A stretch of 64,000 bases of DNA from Dromaius novaehollandiae (lineage: Eukaryota > Chordata > Aves > Casuariiformes > Dromaiidae), in contig NC_088099.1 of the NCBI RefSeq assembly GCF_036370855.1, positions 25,511,501 through 25,575,500 of the forward strand, written 5' to 3'. The notes beneath the pieces were generated by a model. It did no database searches, was not told the origin of the DNA, and was given only the letters and a program-made list of their open reading frames with translations. Below, piece by piece: positions 38,964 through 52,100 of this stretch. Both the position numbers and the translations under genes were made by a program. The first letter of the stretch is position 1; the number at the start of each line of letters is the position of its first letter.

Positions 38964-38982
38964 GGGGGGGTGGGGGGGGGGA
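38964..38982 (+). repeat. G-rich tract
   Basis: Seven G, one T, then ten G and GAGG; could form a G-quadruplex. A likely length-variable site. Confidence 0.75.
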
Positions 38983-41229
38983 GGTGTCTACATTAAATTT
39001 AAAACTTGGATTTAGTTCTGCTGAACTAAAGTTTCAGTTGTGTAGAGTGTATTCAGTTTGCCTCTGGCAGACCTTTATTTGCATTGCAAAGCCCACAGGC
39101 AGTTTGGTACTTCTGACAGCCAGTATGAACCTAGGGGCTATTAGTTGGGTGCTAATGTAAAAACTGGGATCCAAAGAATTCAGTTTCTCCCTAAATGTGG
39201 GAACATCTCTCTTTTTTGTATTAAAAATCCTTAAAAAAGCTAAACTGCATATTTGTGCTCACTGAAAACAAACCTCCCAGGGCAGATTTTCCTATGTTTT
39301 ATTTCATGGGAATTGAGTTTGCATATGTGATTCAGCAGCTACGTAATGTTCTTTATCCCTTCCCATATCTAGTGAGCAGGTAGGCTACACACCTCAGAAG
39401 CAGCATGAGTTTTTTTCTATGATGTTTTTTGTTCCACTGCTGCATCAGCATTCATTAAGCTGGACACACAAAGGCCTCATCCAAGGGTAAGAACGTAGTT
39501 TCTGGTTTCAAAACCATTTAGTGGTTTATCTGTGTTCCTGACACAGTGAAGTTGCTCATTCAGATATTAAGCTGCTAGGGATGGGGGCTTGGTCTGTTGA
39601 CTAGCAATTCCAAGGAGACCTCCAGGCAAGCACAAGGCAGTAGAAATTGTAGGAGCTGGAGGGCATGAGTGATTAAGGCTGTTTTGAGGAAGGAGACTGG
39701 AAAGCTACAGGCTGCAAGGGCAGGGTTGTTGTCTTAGGTTCTGTTCTAACAAACAGAAAAGTATGTAATTAAATTAAAGCTCCAAGTATTCCCTAAGAAG
39801 TTCAAAGCCTGTAATAGGGTTGTTTCTTAGGTGCTTAGACCTCCTCAATGAGTAAATATCACCCAACCCTAAAGATTCCCAGACTATAATAAGCAAACTT
39901 TGAAAACACAATGTATGAGCATTGCCCAAGCAGTATGTGTCCCTGGGAATCACAAATCTTGACTCAAGTGCTGAGCATCAACTCCTTGCTACAAGCTGTG
40001 CCAGAAGCTGCTAAGTAGCCACCACTGCCAAAGGGAGTATTTTAGCACCAAAGCTTGGTGCTCCCCTGTCTCTCTCTATTCTCACCACCTGGTATTACAT
40101 CATTTTTATCATTACAAGATTGGTAACTATTCATGTTGCACTAGTTTTCTTTCCAAAAGCCACGATATATTGATAAGTATGTAAGATCATCTACAAATCC
40201 ACATCAAAATGTACACAAATAGTAATAGTTATGTCAGAAATAAGTGAAGTGTTTACTATAACAGGTCTTGGATGTATCTTCCCTTACTACAGATGTTGTT
40301 TGAGCTATTCAAAATGTTCAGCAGGCAATTTCTTGATGAGTTTAAGCAGATATTAATCTATTCTGCCACCAAAAAACAAAATTCCATCTTCTTGCTCCTT
40401 TTGCCGTTTTTTTTTCCTCCTGTGCTTATTTGATCTTCAGCCCCCAGGAGGCTGATCCAGCTTGCCCCCTGGCCACCCGCGCTTTACTGCCAACACAAAG
40501 GAGGCAGCAGGAGCATGCAAGCCAAAGCAGAACCGCAGGAGGACAGCCTTATGTTGATTTTTCACAAAACCTCACTTTGAGATGTTTGTTTTCTCTTTTA
40601 ATGAGTGTTTCACATAAGAAAGACTGAATTAATTCTGAAACTGTCTTTTGAGGTAGATTCTGTTTATTAATTGAAGAGGTTGTTGAAAAATGCTACATTT
40701 TGAGAAAAACATTGAACATTCCTTAGCAAGAAAAGTTTTATTCCCTTTCTTTCATTTCATCCTCATTCACTTGCAAAAAGCAAATAGGGCAAAGAAAAAA
40801 AGGTAACAAAGTTAAAAAATAGGGAAGGGTTGATTTTTTTTAATTAAAAGAATTTGAAGATTAGACAGCTTTAAATCACGTGTATCTTCAGTAATCTCAA
40901 CTGCTGGTAACATTACTAAAGGAAAGAGCCAGTTTTGGAATAGGTGAACGATTAACATATTTGCATAAGCTTACAGGTTAGAGCCCAATGGCTTAGTGTT
41001 ATCTCTGTTCAAAGACTCAGCATAATGGGTGACTGTTTTGAGTCTTTAAACAGGCCAGCAACAATAAAACGCTCAGGTTCACTGTGCTAAAATGTCCTAC
41101 AGAGAGGTTGAGTTTTCTGGCAAAAGTATCTCCTCAGGAATCAGCCAACATGGAAGTACATTCTCACAAAATAGGCTTTTTACAGTACAGCTGCAGATAA
41201 ATCAGACTGCACAAATTTTGCAGCTTTCG

Positions 41230-41560
41230 GTGGTTGCCTGTTCCGTTTGATTCAAGCATACACTTCCCAGAGACGGCCTGGAGAATACAGGCCCATTCAG
41301 CCAAAGAGTTATTCGCCGTTCTGTTCCTCCTTGGGCTTGTGGGGCAATCACCCCCAGATCTATTTAACTCTGTCCCGCTATCTGCAGCTCCCACCAAATG
41401 GCCTCGACAACGGCAGAGGTGAGGCCATCCCCCCTCGAAAGCAATTGGGAGGTGCTGGTGCCGCGAGCCGGGTGGCACATAGGCAGCTGCAACACTCCGG
41501 GCTTCTGCTACAGCTGCTTCATAAACATGGAGGTGCTAGCAGGGCTTTCAGTAGTTTTTT
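41230..41560. other. Isolated GC/CpG-containing island of unknown role
   Basis: An abrupt rise in GC with several CpGs in the middle of AT-rich intergenic DNA, open on both strands for about 100 codons. None of the frames resembles a known family. It may be a conserved enhancer, a non-coding exon or an old pseudogene. Confidence 0.35.
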
Positions 41561-44500
41561 TGTCAGCTGCTGCTGAGTTACAGAGTTCATAATTCATTAT
41601 GGTACATCAGTTCCAGTTAGTTTGCATGTACACTTTCAAACACCACACTGCTGTGCCTTAATTAGCCAAGGAGTTATGAGAACCCTGAGAACCACTAATC
41701 TTAGTGGCTGATGCCCATGTGCCTCTCTTGAGAAGTCATCTGAGACCTATAATATCCCGAGGCTCTCAGCACTAATCTGCTGAGAGCTCCTGTAGGAGTT
41801 AGCCTTTCAAACACTGGGCAGGATTTGCCTGGGCTAGATTTCATTGCTTGTGATAAGATTCACACACCTCATACTTGCTTTAAATCATAGAACTCAGAAA
41901 GTTCTTACTCTATATAGACAACACAAAACATAATTTGATGAGAAAGGCCTCTGAACTGCTTGCGTGTACACACTGAAGTAAAATTGATCATGCTTTTTGG
42001 GTTGGTGCTGCAAATTGTTTTTTCCAAAGCTATTTCTACAGTGTTTTGTGTTTCATTTTGTTACTGATAATCCTAACACTGTAGCAATCTAACACATTTC
42101 TTTGGTTTATCTGTGCACAGCTATCACATCTTCCTCCTGACAGAAGTAAACATAGATCCTTAATGGATGAAAACTTGTAACGCTATTACTTTTTGAAACA
42201 GTAGCTCTCTGCTTCACATAATACAAGTGAGTCTATGTTGTGCATCCCAGTAACACCGTAGTCAACACAAACTTCTCTGTCCAGGTTAAGTAATTCTGTC
42301 AGGTGTGCCAAAATGCTACATTCTTGTTTTTAAATATGGGAATTTTACACTGCATATGAAAGGAAAATACACTTTTTTTTTTTCCTGCCATAATGTACAA
42401 CTGGTATTGCATAAAACTGCTGGCAGATAACTAGATAGAGATACAACCACTTCTTAGTTACTCTGAAATAAGGGAAAGGGGAGGGGAAGATAGACCAAAG
42501 CAACAGCAAGACATTTTAGCATTAGGATTTTTGAATTACCTAGTTGATTCAGGGAACAAATTGTTGTATTATCAGTTTATATTGAAAATAATCAGAACAG
42601 AGATAAGTGAGGTAGCTTTGAAAAGACTGTAGTACTGATATATAACATCCTAAACCAAACCCTGAGCCCGCTGCAAGGGGAAGAAAAGCTAAAACAGGTA
42701 CCCTGGTAAATATACAGTATCAGGAATAAGATGTAGTGTCTGACTTAAGCAATACGTTAACTCATATGATAAAGATTGTGAAATGCTGAGGGAAAATCTA
42801 GTTCCCTTACAATTTAGAAAATGGACTAAATGAGAGCAGCTGTGTGGGTAAATACTTCTCCAGTACTTTGGTACTAAGTTGTTAGCTGATCTTTATCAGT
42901 TTTAACAAAAGAAATCTTTCAGAATTTAGATAAAGTCTGTCAAATGAGAGCCAAACAATATTTTCTAAACCAACAGCTTAAATCAAGTGGAGTTATGATG
43001 TTGGCAATGCACCAGGATCCTCCTTTCTTCATGCTGTTCTACTTTCTGTTCCTGCTTACCTTTACCCCAACTGACTGCAGTTCTACAATGGTGCTCTTGC
43101 CCCAGCTATGGCTGAGGAAATTTAATAAAGAAAAAAAAAAAAAAGATAAAAATGAAACATGCAATTAAGCCTACAAATTCATTAATTAATTCTGGGGGGG
43201 GAAAAAAGAATCTTGGAAACATTTCTCTGGAGAGCAATGGTAATTTCAAACATGAGAAAGCAAAAGTTATTCAGTGTGGCATTACGGCCATGTTCTCAGG
43301 GAAAGCCAGGGTCTGGTTAAAAAACAGCACAGATAGGAAACCCAAAGAAAATAAGTGTTCCTTCTGTTATTTCACAGCTGGGTGAATGTTGTACAGCCAG
43401 GTTTTCAATTACAGAGGTGCTGTGGTAAGAGCTACAGAATTTAGGTGAGAAAGAAGGATGAAAGTCAAGTCATTCTCTAGCTGTAATTGCGGTGTAGCTG
43501 GGTATAAGATCTGTGCCGGTGTGCACACCCAGTGTGTGTAAGTCAGTAACTCCCTGGGTGGTTGAGGAACTCCTTGGGTAGTCCCTGCACAGGACTGGTT
43601 TGAGTCAATGGACTGACCTGAGACAAGGTGACAGACCAGGCTCCTCACGACCTTCATAACAAAGCATTTGACTAATTGGTGCAGGAGATCTTCAGGTGGG
43701 AATTTCAGACAGTCCTAAAGATTTTCATCAGGCAGCTCCTACTGTACCAAGATCAATTCCTATGTCTAAATGTGCTGATAAACATCCTGGGAGGAGAATC
43801 TGGCCATTCCTGAGACTCCCCAGGTGGTTCTTGCTGCAAAATTGACCAAACCGTACATAGATAAAATACATGTAAATAGTCAGTAGAAGCTATTCTTGCA
43901 GATGCAGAAATGGTCCCACAGGGCAGTCTTTCTGTACATAGTTAAGATAGATTTTTTTATGTAGTTTAAGCAATGGATAATGCATGTGCTGTGTTCACAC
44001 AGGACCGTGGGCCAACTGGATTTAAGAACTGAGCAGAACAGCAGTTGGGGAATCTCACCCAATCAAGCTGGACACCTTTGCTAAGACTCTTGCAATGAAG
44101 ACTCCTATTGTTATCCAGACAGTAACTATCTGTCCCATTTGGGAGATTTGAGCGATATCCTATCCCAAGATCCCAACCCTCCTTTCTTTAAAACATTCTG
44201 TACTGTGGGTTTTTGTGCAACACTGCTCAGCCAAAGAACAAACCAGCCTTTTCATCCAAGAAAAGTTGCATGTAACAATTAGTCTTTGTCTAAGTCCAAT
44301 GGTTTTCAAAATAAATTATTTAGGCCTGCTAGAATTGATTCTGTTCAGTACATGTTATGGTACAAAATTTACTGCTATCCTTTGTTTGAAATATTAGAGA
44401 AGCTTGAATGTTAACAGCTGTTTATGCACAGCCAAATTTCACTGAAATACACATTTTGAATACACACTTGGCTTGTCATTTTGGTCACAGTAGTATAACC

Positions 44501-47149
44501 ATAAATCTCACAAAAGACTAATTCAGCTACAGACTGTGATCCAGTACTACTAACCGTTCTACTGAACAGTGCACTTAGCAGTGATGTTCATGACTATTCC
44601 TCTTCCAAAAAAACTTACTATGCCTCCTACATGTAACATGAGCTGTGAGAGTCAGAAGGCAAAACTTTTGCTATGTGCTTTTTCTGATGAGACAGAAAAA
44701 TACTATTATATAATTAATTATGTAGATACTTTTTAAAAAAGTGTATTTACCTTCCAAATATTAAGTTTGTAGTCACATGACCGTTGTGCAATGAAAGCAA
44801 GAAAAAAAACAGCTGCTCATCACCACCACTCCTAGTAGAGATACTGATCATGTATATACCCCTAAACTGTCTCTTTTCAAGGCAAAAGCTCCCTGAGTGC
44901 AAGTCTTACTTCCATGACAGTGGGGACTCACCTCAGCTGAGAAAAAAAGACTTTTTTTTTTAACTGTTCCAATAGCATTCAGCTGATCATGCCTGAATTT
45001 ATTATGACCATTAAATGGCTAACTTAATCTGTGGTTTAATCTCGGTGTTTACCTGAAAATTTGGCCATTATACCTACAGAAGAATTGCAAAACCTCCGAA
45101 GAAGTATATCACTTCCTCTCTACACTGCATTGTTCTAATCCTTGCAAATATCTGCTCAAATAAGCATTTGTAGGACTGCAGCTCATCTGTTTATGATACT
45201 TACTACTTCTAATTATTAGAATCTCCAGCAGTTCTGTATGAGTCAAGATTCTGTATGGAAGGATGGATATTTGGATAAGATGGAGGATTTTGATGTACAT
45301 CTCATTTTCTTTATTTGGCCTTGAGAAATAGTTTGAGCATGTGGCTGCAGTTTTTTCCTCTCTAAAATGGCATTATTAATACTTTCCTTTTGCAGAAAAG
45401 TGTTGTAAGAAGCTAATTTATTAAAATCTGGATACACTCCTAGGAACAAGTATATAAAGGTGCAAATTCTTATTCAGCACATCTGCTTCCTGTAGGTATT
45501 CAGTCATAGTTGGTACCCCATTTAAACAAAGTGCTTGATCTCACATGTTATCTTCTTGCATGACTTCAGTGAAACCATAATATGACATGCATTTAAGCTG
45601 GTATTGCCACTGAAAGAAAGAGTTCCCTCTTCTTTATCAGGATATTAGTCCTATCCCCACAACTCCTTCCCTGCTCTGCCAGCACCAGACTGGTCACCTG
45701 CTCAGCAACTCAGATAAGGTAACACTGATAAAGCTGAAAAATTTTCAACTCCATCAGTTCACTAAAGGCCTGCAGAGAAGTTTGTGTTCATACAGCACAG
45801 TGTGTATTGGATACAAGAACAAACATTCAGAGAGAGGGAAGCACAAAACACTTTTTGTGGGGACAACACTGACCTAAACATACATCAAACCATGACCTGA
45901 GGATACATTTGTGCTCCAGCTAGGCACAAACTTAAACAACCTTGTTGAACAACGTGTTGCTGGGGGAAAAGGCCTTGTATCAGAGCATACATCCATAAGC
46001 CCAACACAGCAAGGGAAACAAAACAAAACAAAGAGTGACATTCTAATCACTCACTTGAATTATCAGCTGAATTATTTACTCACATTATACTCAGGCAAGC
46101 TGGGTAAACTCATTGAGGGTGATGAGGTAATGCTGTCATTAAGGGCATAAGCTGAACACACAAAGACTTCGTAACTGATATTTCACCTTTGAGATTGTTA
46201 GCACTGTTAATAATGAAAAATAAACCAGCTGAAGAAAAGACAAGACATCATCAGCTAAATCAGTTCTTTGTTCAGCTACCCAGTGAATGACACATTCAGC
46301 TGTCCTGTCACAAGAGAGGAGGTGGACCGGAGATGGGGGAAAGGGGCCCTGCCAAGAGCTGCTGCTGAAAATGCCTGTGTGGAACACCATGTTCAAAACC
46401 CCAGGCAGAGTTTGCAGAGCTGACGGAAAAGTCCTTGTTATCATTTGAAGTGAATATGGAATTATATAGAAAAGAGCAAAATCTGTTTAGGTTCTGAGAT
46501 TTTTTTGTTGTTTACAATTTTATATACCCTCTTAATACCTACTGCTCATTCCAAACCCAGTTTCTTGGTAGGAGATCACTTTTTCATGTCTCTATACTCC
46601 ATTTTCTGTGAATTTATGTCTGCTGAGGGAGTGGTTACCTAATCAAGGAAAAAGATGATTCATTATTATAGGTATAGCTATTGTGAGAGAATTACAGTAA
46701 CTGTTCATAAATTATATTAACATTTTTGTCCCCCAAAGGAATGGCAAAGCTAGATCAGAAAAGATGGAGGTAACCATAGTTTCAAAGAGCTCTCATCAAA
46801 TTCTCTTATTTCCACCTCTCCCGTAACTCTTTGCTCCTGCTAAAAGATACTTACTTTAGAATTACCAAGCTAGAAGCAACTTAGTGAAAAATCACAAGCT
46901 CTGGCTTGGAATATGAGCTGTTTTATGAGAAGTCATTCTTCATGGCATACATAAAACTATCTGAAACTAACATATAAAAAAATAGCTTAAGGACTTCCAC
47001 TCTGCCTCAAAAATAATTCAGTACACTAGTTAAAATTATATGCAATAGAACACAAGCTTTTGAAAACAGAAAAAAAAAGAATGAGAACACCTATATAAAG
47101 TCATACCAAATTGCACTTTTAGCTCAGTATTAGAAAAGACAGTCATTCC

Positions 47150-47310
47150 CTGTTGATCTTTTCTGTGTCACTCATGATTTTACAGATCTCTGTCGTATGC
47201 CTTTTTAACTCCGGGCTACTGAATTGTTTCTATTTACATAAGCAGCTTTGCATCTTTGGTCGTCTTTGTTACTACCCTCTGTTTCTCTACTATTCCAAGA
47301 GCATGTTCCA
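47150..47310 (-). mobile_element. CR1-type LINE fragment
   Basis: The plus strand has 'tcactcatgattttacagatctctgtcgtatg' features of antisense CR1, followed by a C/T-rich block matching the usual next segment. Short, old and truncated at both ends. Confidence 0.6.
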
Positions 47311-48924
47311 AGTGATTCAAGAATGAGGAAACAAGAAAAAAAGAAGTGATTCAGAAGATAAACATCTGTGGACTTTAACACATTGCAAAACCTTATAAAG
47401 TACAGAATTCCGCTCCAGGTGAAAAAGGCTGAAGGCCTCCTGAATCAGCATTGCCATGTTAAACTCAGGTAGCAATATCTTGGTTTCCATATGGCCCCTA
47501 CACCCACACTTTGGCTTTGGTTTTCTAACACCCTCCATTCCATGAAGACAGAGAGGCAGAAACTTGAATGCTGCTGGCAAAACCCCAAAGATGACACAGG
47601 CAAAATGAAATGCAAATAGCTTTTTAATTCATAGGTTCAAACTGCATTTAAGGCAAGGGCACTTTCAAATCAGCCCCCACTGAAACTACCAAACCTCTCA
47701 CAAAGCCATCCTGGCACAAAGCAGTACTTGACAGCTTTGAAGGCCAACAGCCCACCTTCGAATCAAGCAACAGACTCAGATTTTTTTCCTTTAATTTCAG
47801 GCAGTGGCCTGAGCTACCCGTTACAAGCACTTATCCTAATTCCCTCCGAACTGCTTTCTGGAGCTGCTCATTTCTTACCATGGGGGATTTTAGGAAGATT
47901 AAGCTCCTTAGTAAGGTGAATCAGGTGCCCCAAGTTAGCTAGGATGGCAAGGTCAAGCACTGTGAAGAAGTCATCTCATTCTTCCTTAATGCTCAACAGC
48001 ATTTGTGAAAACATCTCAAAAGCTAAGATCTGTTCTCCTTACACTCACCCACAAACCAATTCCAAAACCAGACTCCCAAGGTTTAATACATTCATTTATA
48101 AAGAAGTGTTGATAGTAATGATATCATTACACAAGACCAACGAAAGCTTTTGAAAAGCTGCCTCATTTGTGAGGCAGAGTCATAAGCAACTGATGTCACT
48201 GCTGACTACAACAGTCAGTGCCACATAAGGGGGAGTTTCTGCTTCCTCCTTGAAACAGAGCCTTTCAGCCCCCCCAAAGGCTATGCTGGGTACACGAGCT
48301 CCGGCTACCTACTAACCTCCCTTTTCCGAGCAAGATCACAGAGAAGATAACAAAATTCAGCTACTGGATCTTCTCATCACAGCAAAGTTGGCTGCCAAAG
48401 CAGAGCAAGACACATCACCGTACTGGCCATTAGTTGTCTAGTGCCACTGAGATGCCACAAGTTTCCCGCCGGTCCTGCTTTTCCTCGCACTGGAAAACCA
48501 ATGACTCATTAATCTCTTAAACTGGGAAGGTTGTGGCAGATTTTCTGGTTTGTCTCAGTCTCCCTATTCCCTTCTCCGGGCAGCCGTGACGCAAGGATGC
48601 CCTTGCCCTCCGCTGGCCTCAGCAGCTCGCCAGCCACCCTGGCAGCAAGACAACCCGAGGAAGCAGGAGAGCAGAGCAGGGGATCCATCGTCTCAGACCC
48701 CCGCAGCGGCCGCAGGAGTTCACACAGCGAAGCAGGGGAAAAAGAGGGGTAAATCACAAGAATCACAAAGCGGACAAAAGAGAGGCCTGGTGAATAATCA
48801 GTTCATTGGCAGAGGAGAGAAAGGACGGCAGAGGTGACAGCAGAGGTGACAACAGCCGTGATCCACCCGGCATCCCCCCAGCGCCGCCCGCCCTCGGCAA
48901 GCCGCGCTGCCGCTGCCGCCCCCG

Positions 48925-48982
48925 CCCCCTCCCCCTCCCCCTCCCCCTCCCCCTCCCCCTCCCCCTCCCCCTCCCCTCCCCT
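48925..48982 (+). repeat. (CCCCCT)8 hexamer array
   Basis: Eight perfect CCCCCT units followed by two CCCCT units, 90-145 bp upstream of the PTTG1IP2 ATG. The minus strand is (AGGGGG)n, able to form G-quadruplexes. Confidence 0.92.
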
Positions 48983-49018
48983 CCCGCCAGCGGCCGGTGG
49001 CGCCTGCGCGCGCCGGCG

Positions 49019-49025
49019 CTTCCGG
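49019..49025 (+). promoter_or_regulatory. ETS-family site
   Basis: CTTCCGG, the ETS/GABP core, about 45 bp upstream of the PTTG1IP2 ATG. Confidence 0.5.
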
Positions 49026-49069
49026 CTGCGCGCGGGGCTGTTGCCGCCGAGGCGAGCGCGGCCGCCGCG

Positions 49070-49178
49070 ATGGAGGCGCTGCGGCTGTGGGCGCTGTGGC
49101 TGCAGGGCTTGGCGCTGCTGTGGGGCCGCGCCGGGATGGGGCTGGCCCAGCTCGCCGCCACGGCGGCGCCGGCGCAGG
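49070..49178 (+). CDS. PTTG1IP2: PTTG1IP2 exon 1
   Basis: Signal peptide exon: LRLWALWLQGLALLWG core, followed by an Ala-rich stretch. ATG in GCCGCGATGG context, donor GTAAGG, phase 1. Confidence 0.88.
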
Positions 49179-52100
49179 GTAAGGAGGGGCGGGCAGCCGG
49201 CGCGGCCTGGGGGGAGCCGCGGGGCAGCGCGGTTCCCCAAGCCCCCCGAGGCAGCTCGCCCCGAGTGGGGCCGCGGCGGGAGCGGGCGGGGCAGGTCGCC
49301 GCTCGCCGCGGGGTCTCGCCGCTCCTCCCTGCGGACGCGCCGTTGGGGAGGCGCCTGGGCTGGGGCTCGCCTTGCTCCCCCGGCCCTGCCCTCCCGGGCG
49401 GGTGCGGGAGGGAGCAGCCCTCGCGCCGCCTCCTGCTCGGCTGGGCCCCGCCGCGGGTGCCCGGGCAGGTGTCGTCCTCAGCTCCCGAGGGAATGAGGGG
49501 ATGGGGGCGCTGGGGCTTGCAGTGGGGTTTTCAGGAGTTTTGCTGCAAGGAAACAATCGCCTATTTTTTTTTCCTCCCTCTGGTAAAGAGGAATTTGGCT
49601 GGGGGTGAGAAGCCAGCTCAGGTGCTCTTGCCATCTCGTTTGCATCGTTTATATCCTAGGAGCTCATGGAAAGCGGTTGATAATGCTCTCCCCCAGATTT
49701 GGTTGCTGTTAACAGATGTGACCAGTAAGGTTTGTTTTCATTACTTAAAGGTATCTCAGTGGACCTTGTCATGTTTTCAGAATTCAATTTGAGGCGTTTC
49801 ATTTGTTTTACAGAAAGGCCTATACTTGAAAAGGAAGTGTCTATGCACAACTGACTGCAGACAGAAGAGAGAGGGAAGCACCTGTGCTGCTCAGCTATTA
49901 GAGAGGGCAGAACAAAAGCCTGCCCTGCTAATAACTGCAGGCTGTCAGTCTCTAATGGCTCTGAGAAACACAAGCCAAACTAAAGAGTTTGGTTTGAGGG
50001 AAAACTTGGGTTGGGTGAAAGTAGTGGAGTTGCTTAAGGATTCCCTAGGAATGAACTCTTCAAATATTTTTATCGTTTAATTTAGGAGTTTGCTCATTAC
50101 ACCAAGTTGGATGTAATCTGAGTTGGAAAAAAGTAGGGAGATACACCTAACAATTATCAGATGCCTGTGAGTTGCCAAAGTGACGCTCTTGTGAAAAGAA
50201 AGAAGGAAGTTTTATTGCTATTATGCAGATCTCAGAACTTTGCGTGGCAGACTGTTAAATATTTTGTACGTTCAACAAAGTTGGACTGCCACAAAGTAGA
50301 GCTGCAAAGGTGGCATCTTTCTGTGTTTGAGAAAAGACCTAGAAGAGCACGGCTTATTTACTGGAGCAAAGCAAAGGCTGAGAGGGAATACGTGCACTTT
50401 AAGTATACCGTTAGGAGGGAAAAACTGCTTATGCTAAAGAACAGTGTTGCCTTGAGAATGTGGGCAGAGAACAATTTAATATGAACTAGCAATAAATATA
50501 CTTAGTGTAGGTGTTGAAAGGTTCCTGACTATTTGAGTGGTCATGTTTTGTGGGTTTTTTTTTGTGTGGATGGGTTTTTTTTTGTCGTCTTTTTTTTCAG
50601 TAGAACAGTAAGACCAAACAAAACATGTCACTAATCTTAAGGTCGAATAGTAGTCTTTAGTGTATGCTGACTGAGAAGATGTTTTAGAGTCCCAGCTTCC
50701 TAAAAAAAAAAATCACTGTATAGGCTACCTTCATGCCGAAAAACATTTGGGGAAGGAGCAAAAGCTGTTTTTAAACAAAATAGTGTTATTGTACATACTA
50801 TTTTACCTGTATTTTGGGGAGGAAGAGACTTCATTCTGTAGTTGTGCAGCATTACCCTGGTCCATGAATAGGTATCCTAGAAGTTGAATACAAGTAGTGG
50901 CTTACAAATGATTAGTAAAATTCTAGTGGTTAAAAAGAAGTCCATGAACAATAACAGCTTTTTCCTTTCTTCTTGTGAGAATAGAATTGTTGTGCAATTA
51001 CAACTGGCTCTGCATAAGGTCTTGTATTGATACAACTATTTTGGTGAAAATTATACCCCTTATCAGAATAATGCTCCCACTGTTCAGTAAACAAAGCTCA
51101 CGCTTAGCATGGAGAAATGATTTCTTGTTCTAATATGTTTTGTCTATTGTAATTGGATGGTTGAAACTGATGTTTTACATCAACATATAGGAAGGGGTCA
51201 TCATGTTTCACAAGTATCATTTGAAATACAACATGAATGCAACATAGTGGTACTGTGACTTACATTTTTTCCCTACAGTACTACAGTCTCTTGAAATATT
51301 AGAGGGAGACTGTCGACTTAGTATCTATCTGAATCAAAAAATGTTAAAGTTTGTTTTGGTGTAATATATTGGTAACCATACTGCTTTAATAAGAGGAGTT
51401 GGAGGGGCTAGGTTTGTTTTCTTTTTCTGCTCAAGAGATGTTTTGTTCTATCCTCTGCTCTTGGAGAGAATGCCGTAACTGGGGATACTTGTGTCTCTTT
51501 GGAAGCTGAGTGACCCAGGGAAATGTACAAATCCAAATATTTTTTCCAGTTACTCATGCTAATGTTACACTTCATGCAGCAGTACCTAAAGATCTTTAGG
51601 CCAGTATTAATCCAGGTCAATGGCAGATCTAAATCCTCCCCTGGTCAGTTTAACAACACCACACAGTAAAGCAGTGGTTGGTGTGCCAGTAAATCTTACT
51701 GAAGCGTTCTGTGAGGGGTATGAGATTGATTTGAGGTATATGTTATAATTATGTATTTTAAAATATTTTTCATTAAGAAATGCTGTATGGTGCTCTTCTA
51801 TTATAAACCTAAAGAAATAATAGAAGTCTAATTTTATTTTATATAATTTAAGCCCCAGTCTTTCAGGTACTTGCTGTTACAGGTTGTCTGCTATACTTTT
51901 TTCAGTAAGAAGGCAGTTAAAATAGTGTGAAAAGCTTGTGAAACTTCCTCATTTGATAGGGATTTAATGAATGTTAGATTGCTTCTTTTTACTGTGGATG
52001 GTTCAGTTACTTAAAATATAACTTAAACTAAATATTTTAAAAGTCCTTGGTATACTTGCATGTTTCTGACAGTACTTCTCTAATTGATGTTTAGGAAGCT

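Larger units (their letters stand above)
37710..48560. other. Intergenic region between CLDN12 and PTTG1IP2
   Basis: About 11 kb, mostly AT-rich, with no recognised gene. It holds a G-rich run near 38964-38982, an isolated GC/CpG-richer island at about 41230-41560 and a CR1 remnant near 47150-47310. Confidence 0.6.
48590..49500 (+). promoter_or_regulatory. PTTG1IP2: CpG island promoter of PTTG1IP2
   Basis: High GC and CpG density surrounds exon 1 (ATG 49070). It has no TATA box, contains an ETS-like site and a C5T hexamer array just upstream of the start codon. Long open frames on both strands here are composition artefacts. Confidence 0.85.

Noticed and set aside
41164-41576. About 100-codon frames on both strands in the 41-kb island
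   Set aside because: No recognisable family, and both strands are open in the same GC-rich stretch. Kept as a non-coding island of interest instead.
48798-49792. 278- to 328-codon frames on both strands around PTTG1IP2 exon 1
   Set aside because: Composition artefacts of the CpG island and C5T array. Only the frame from 49070 to the donor at 49179 joins to PSI-domain exons.
50161-50484. 107-codon basic frame in PTTG1IP2 intron 1
   Set aside because: No known domain and no good flanking splice sites; consistent with chance in a 64-kb window.
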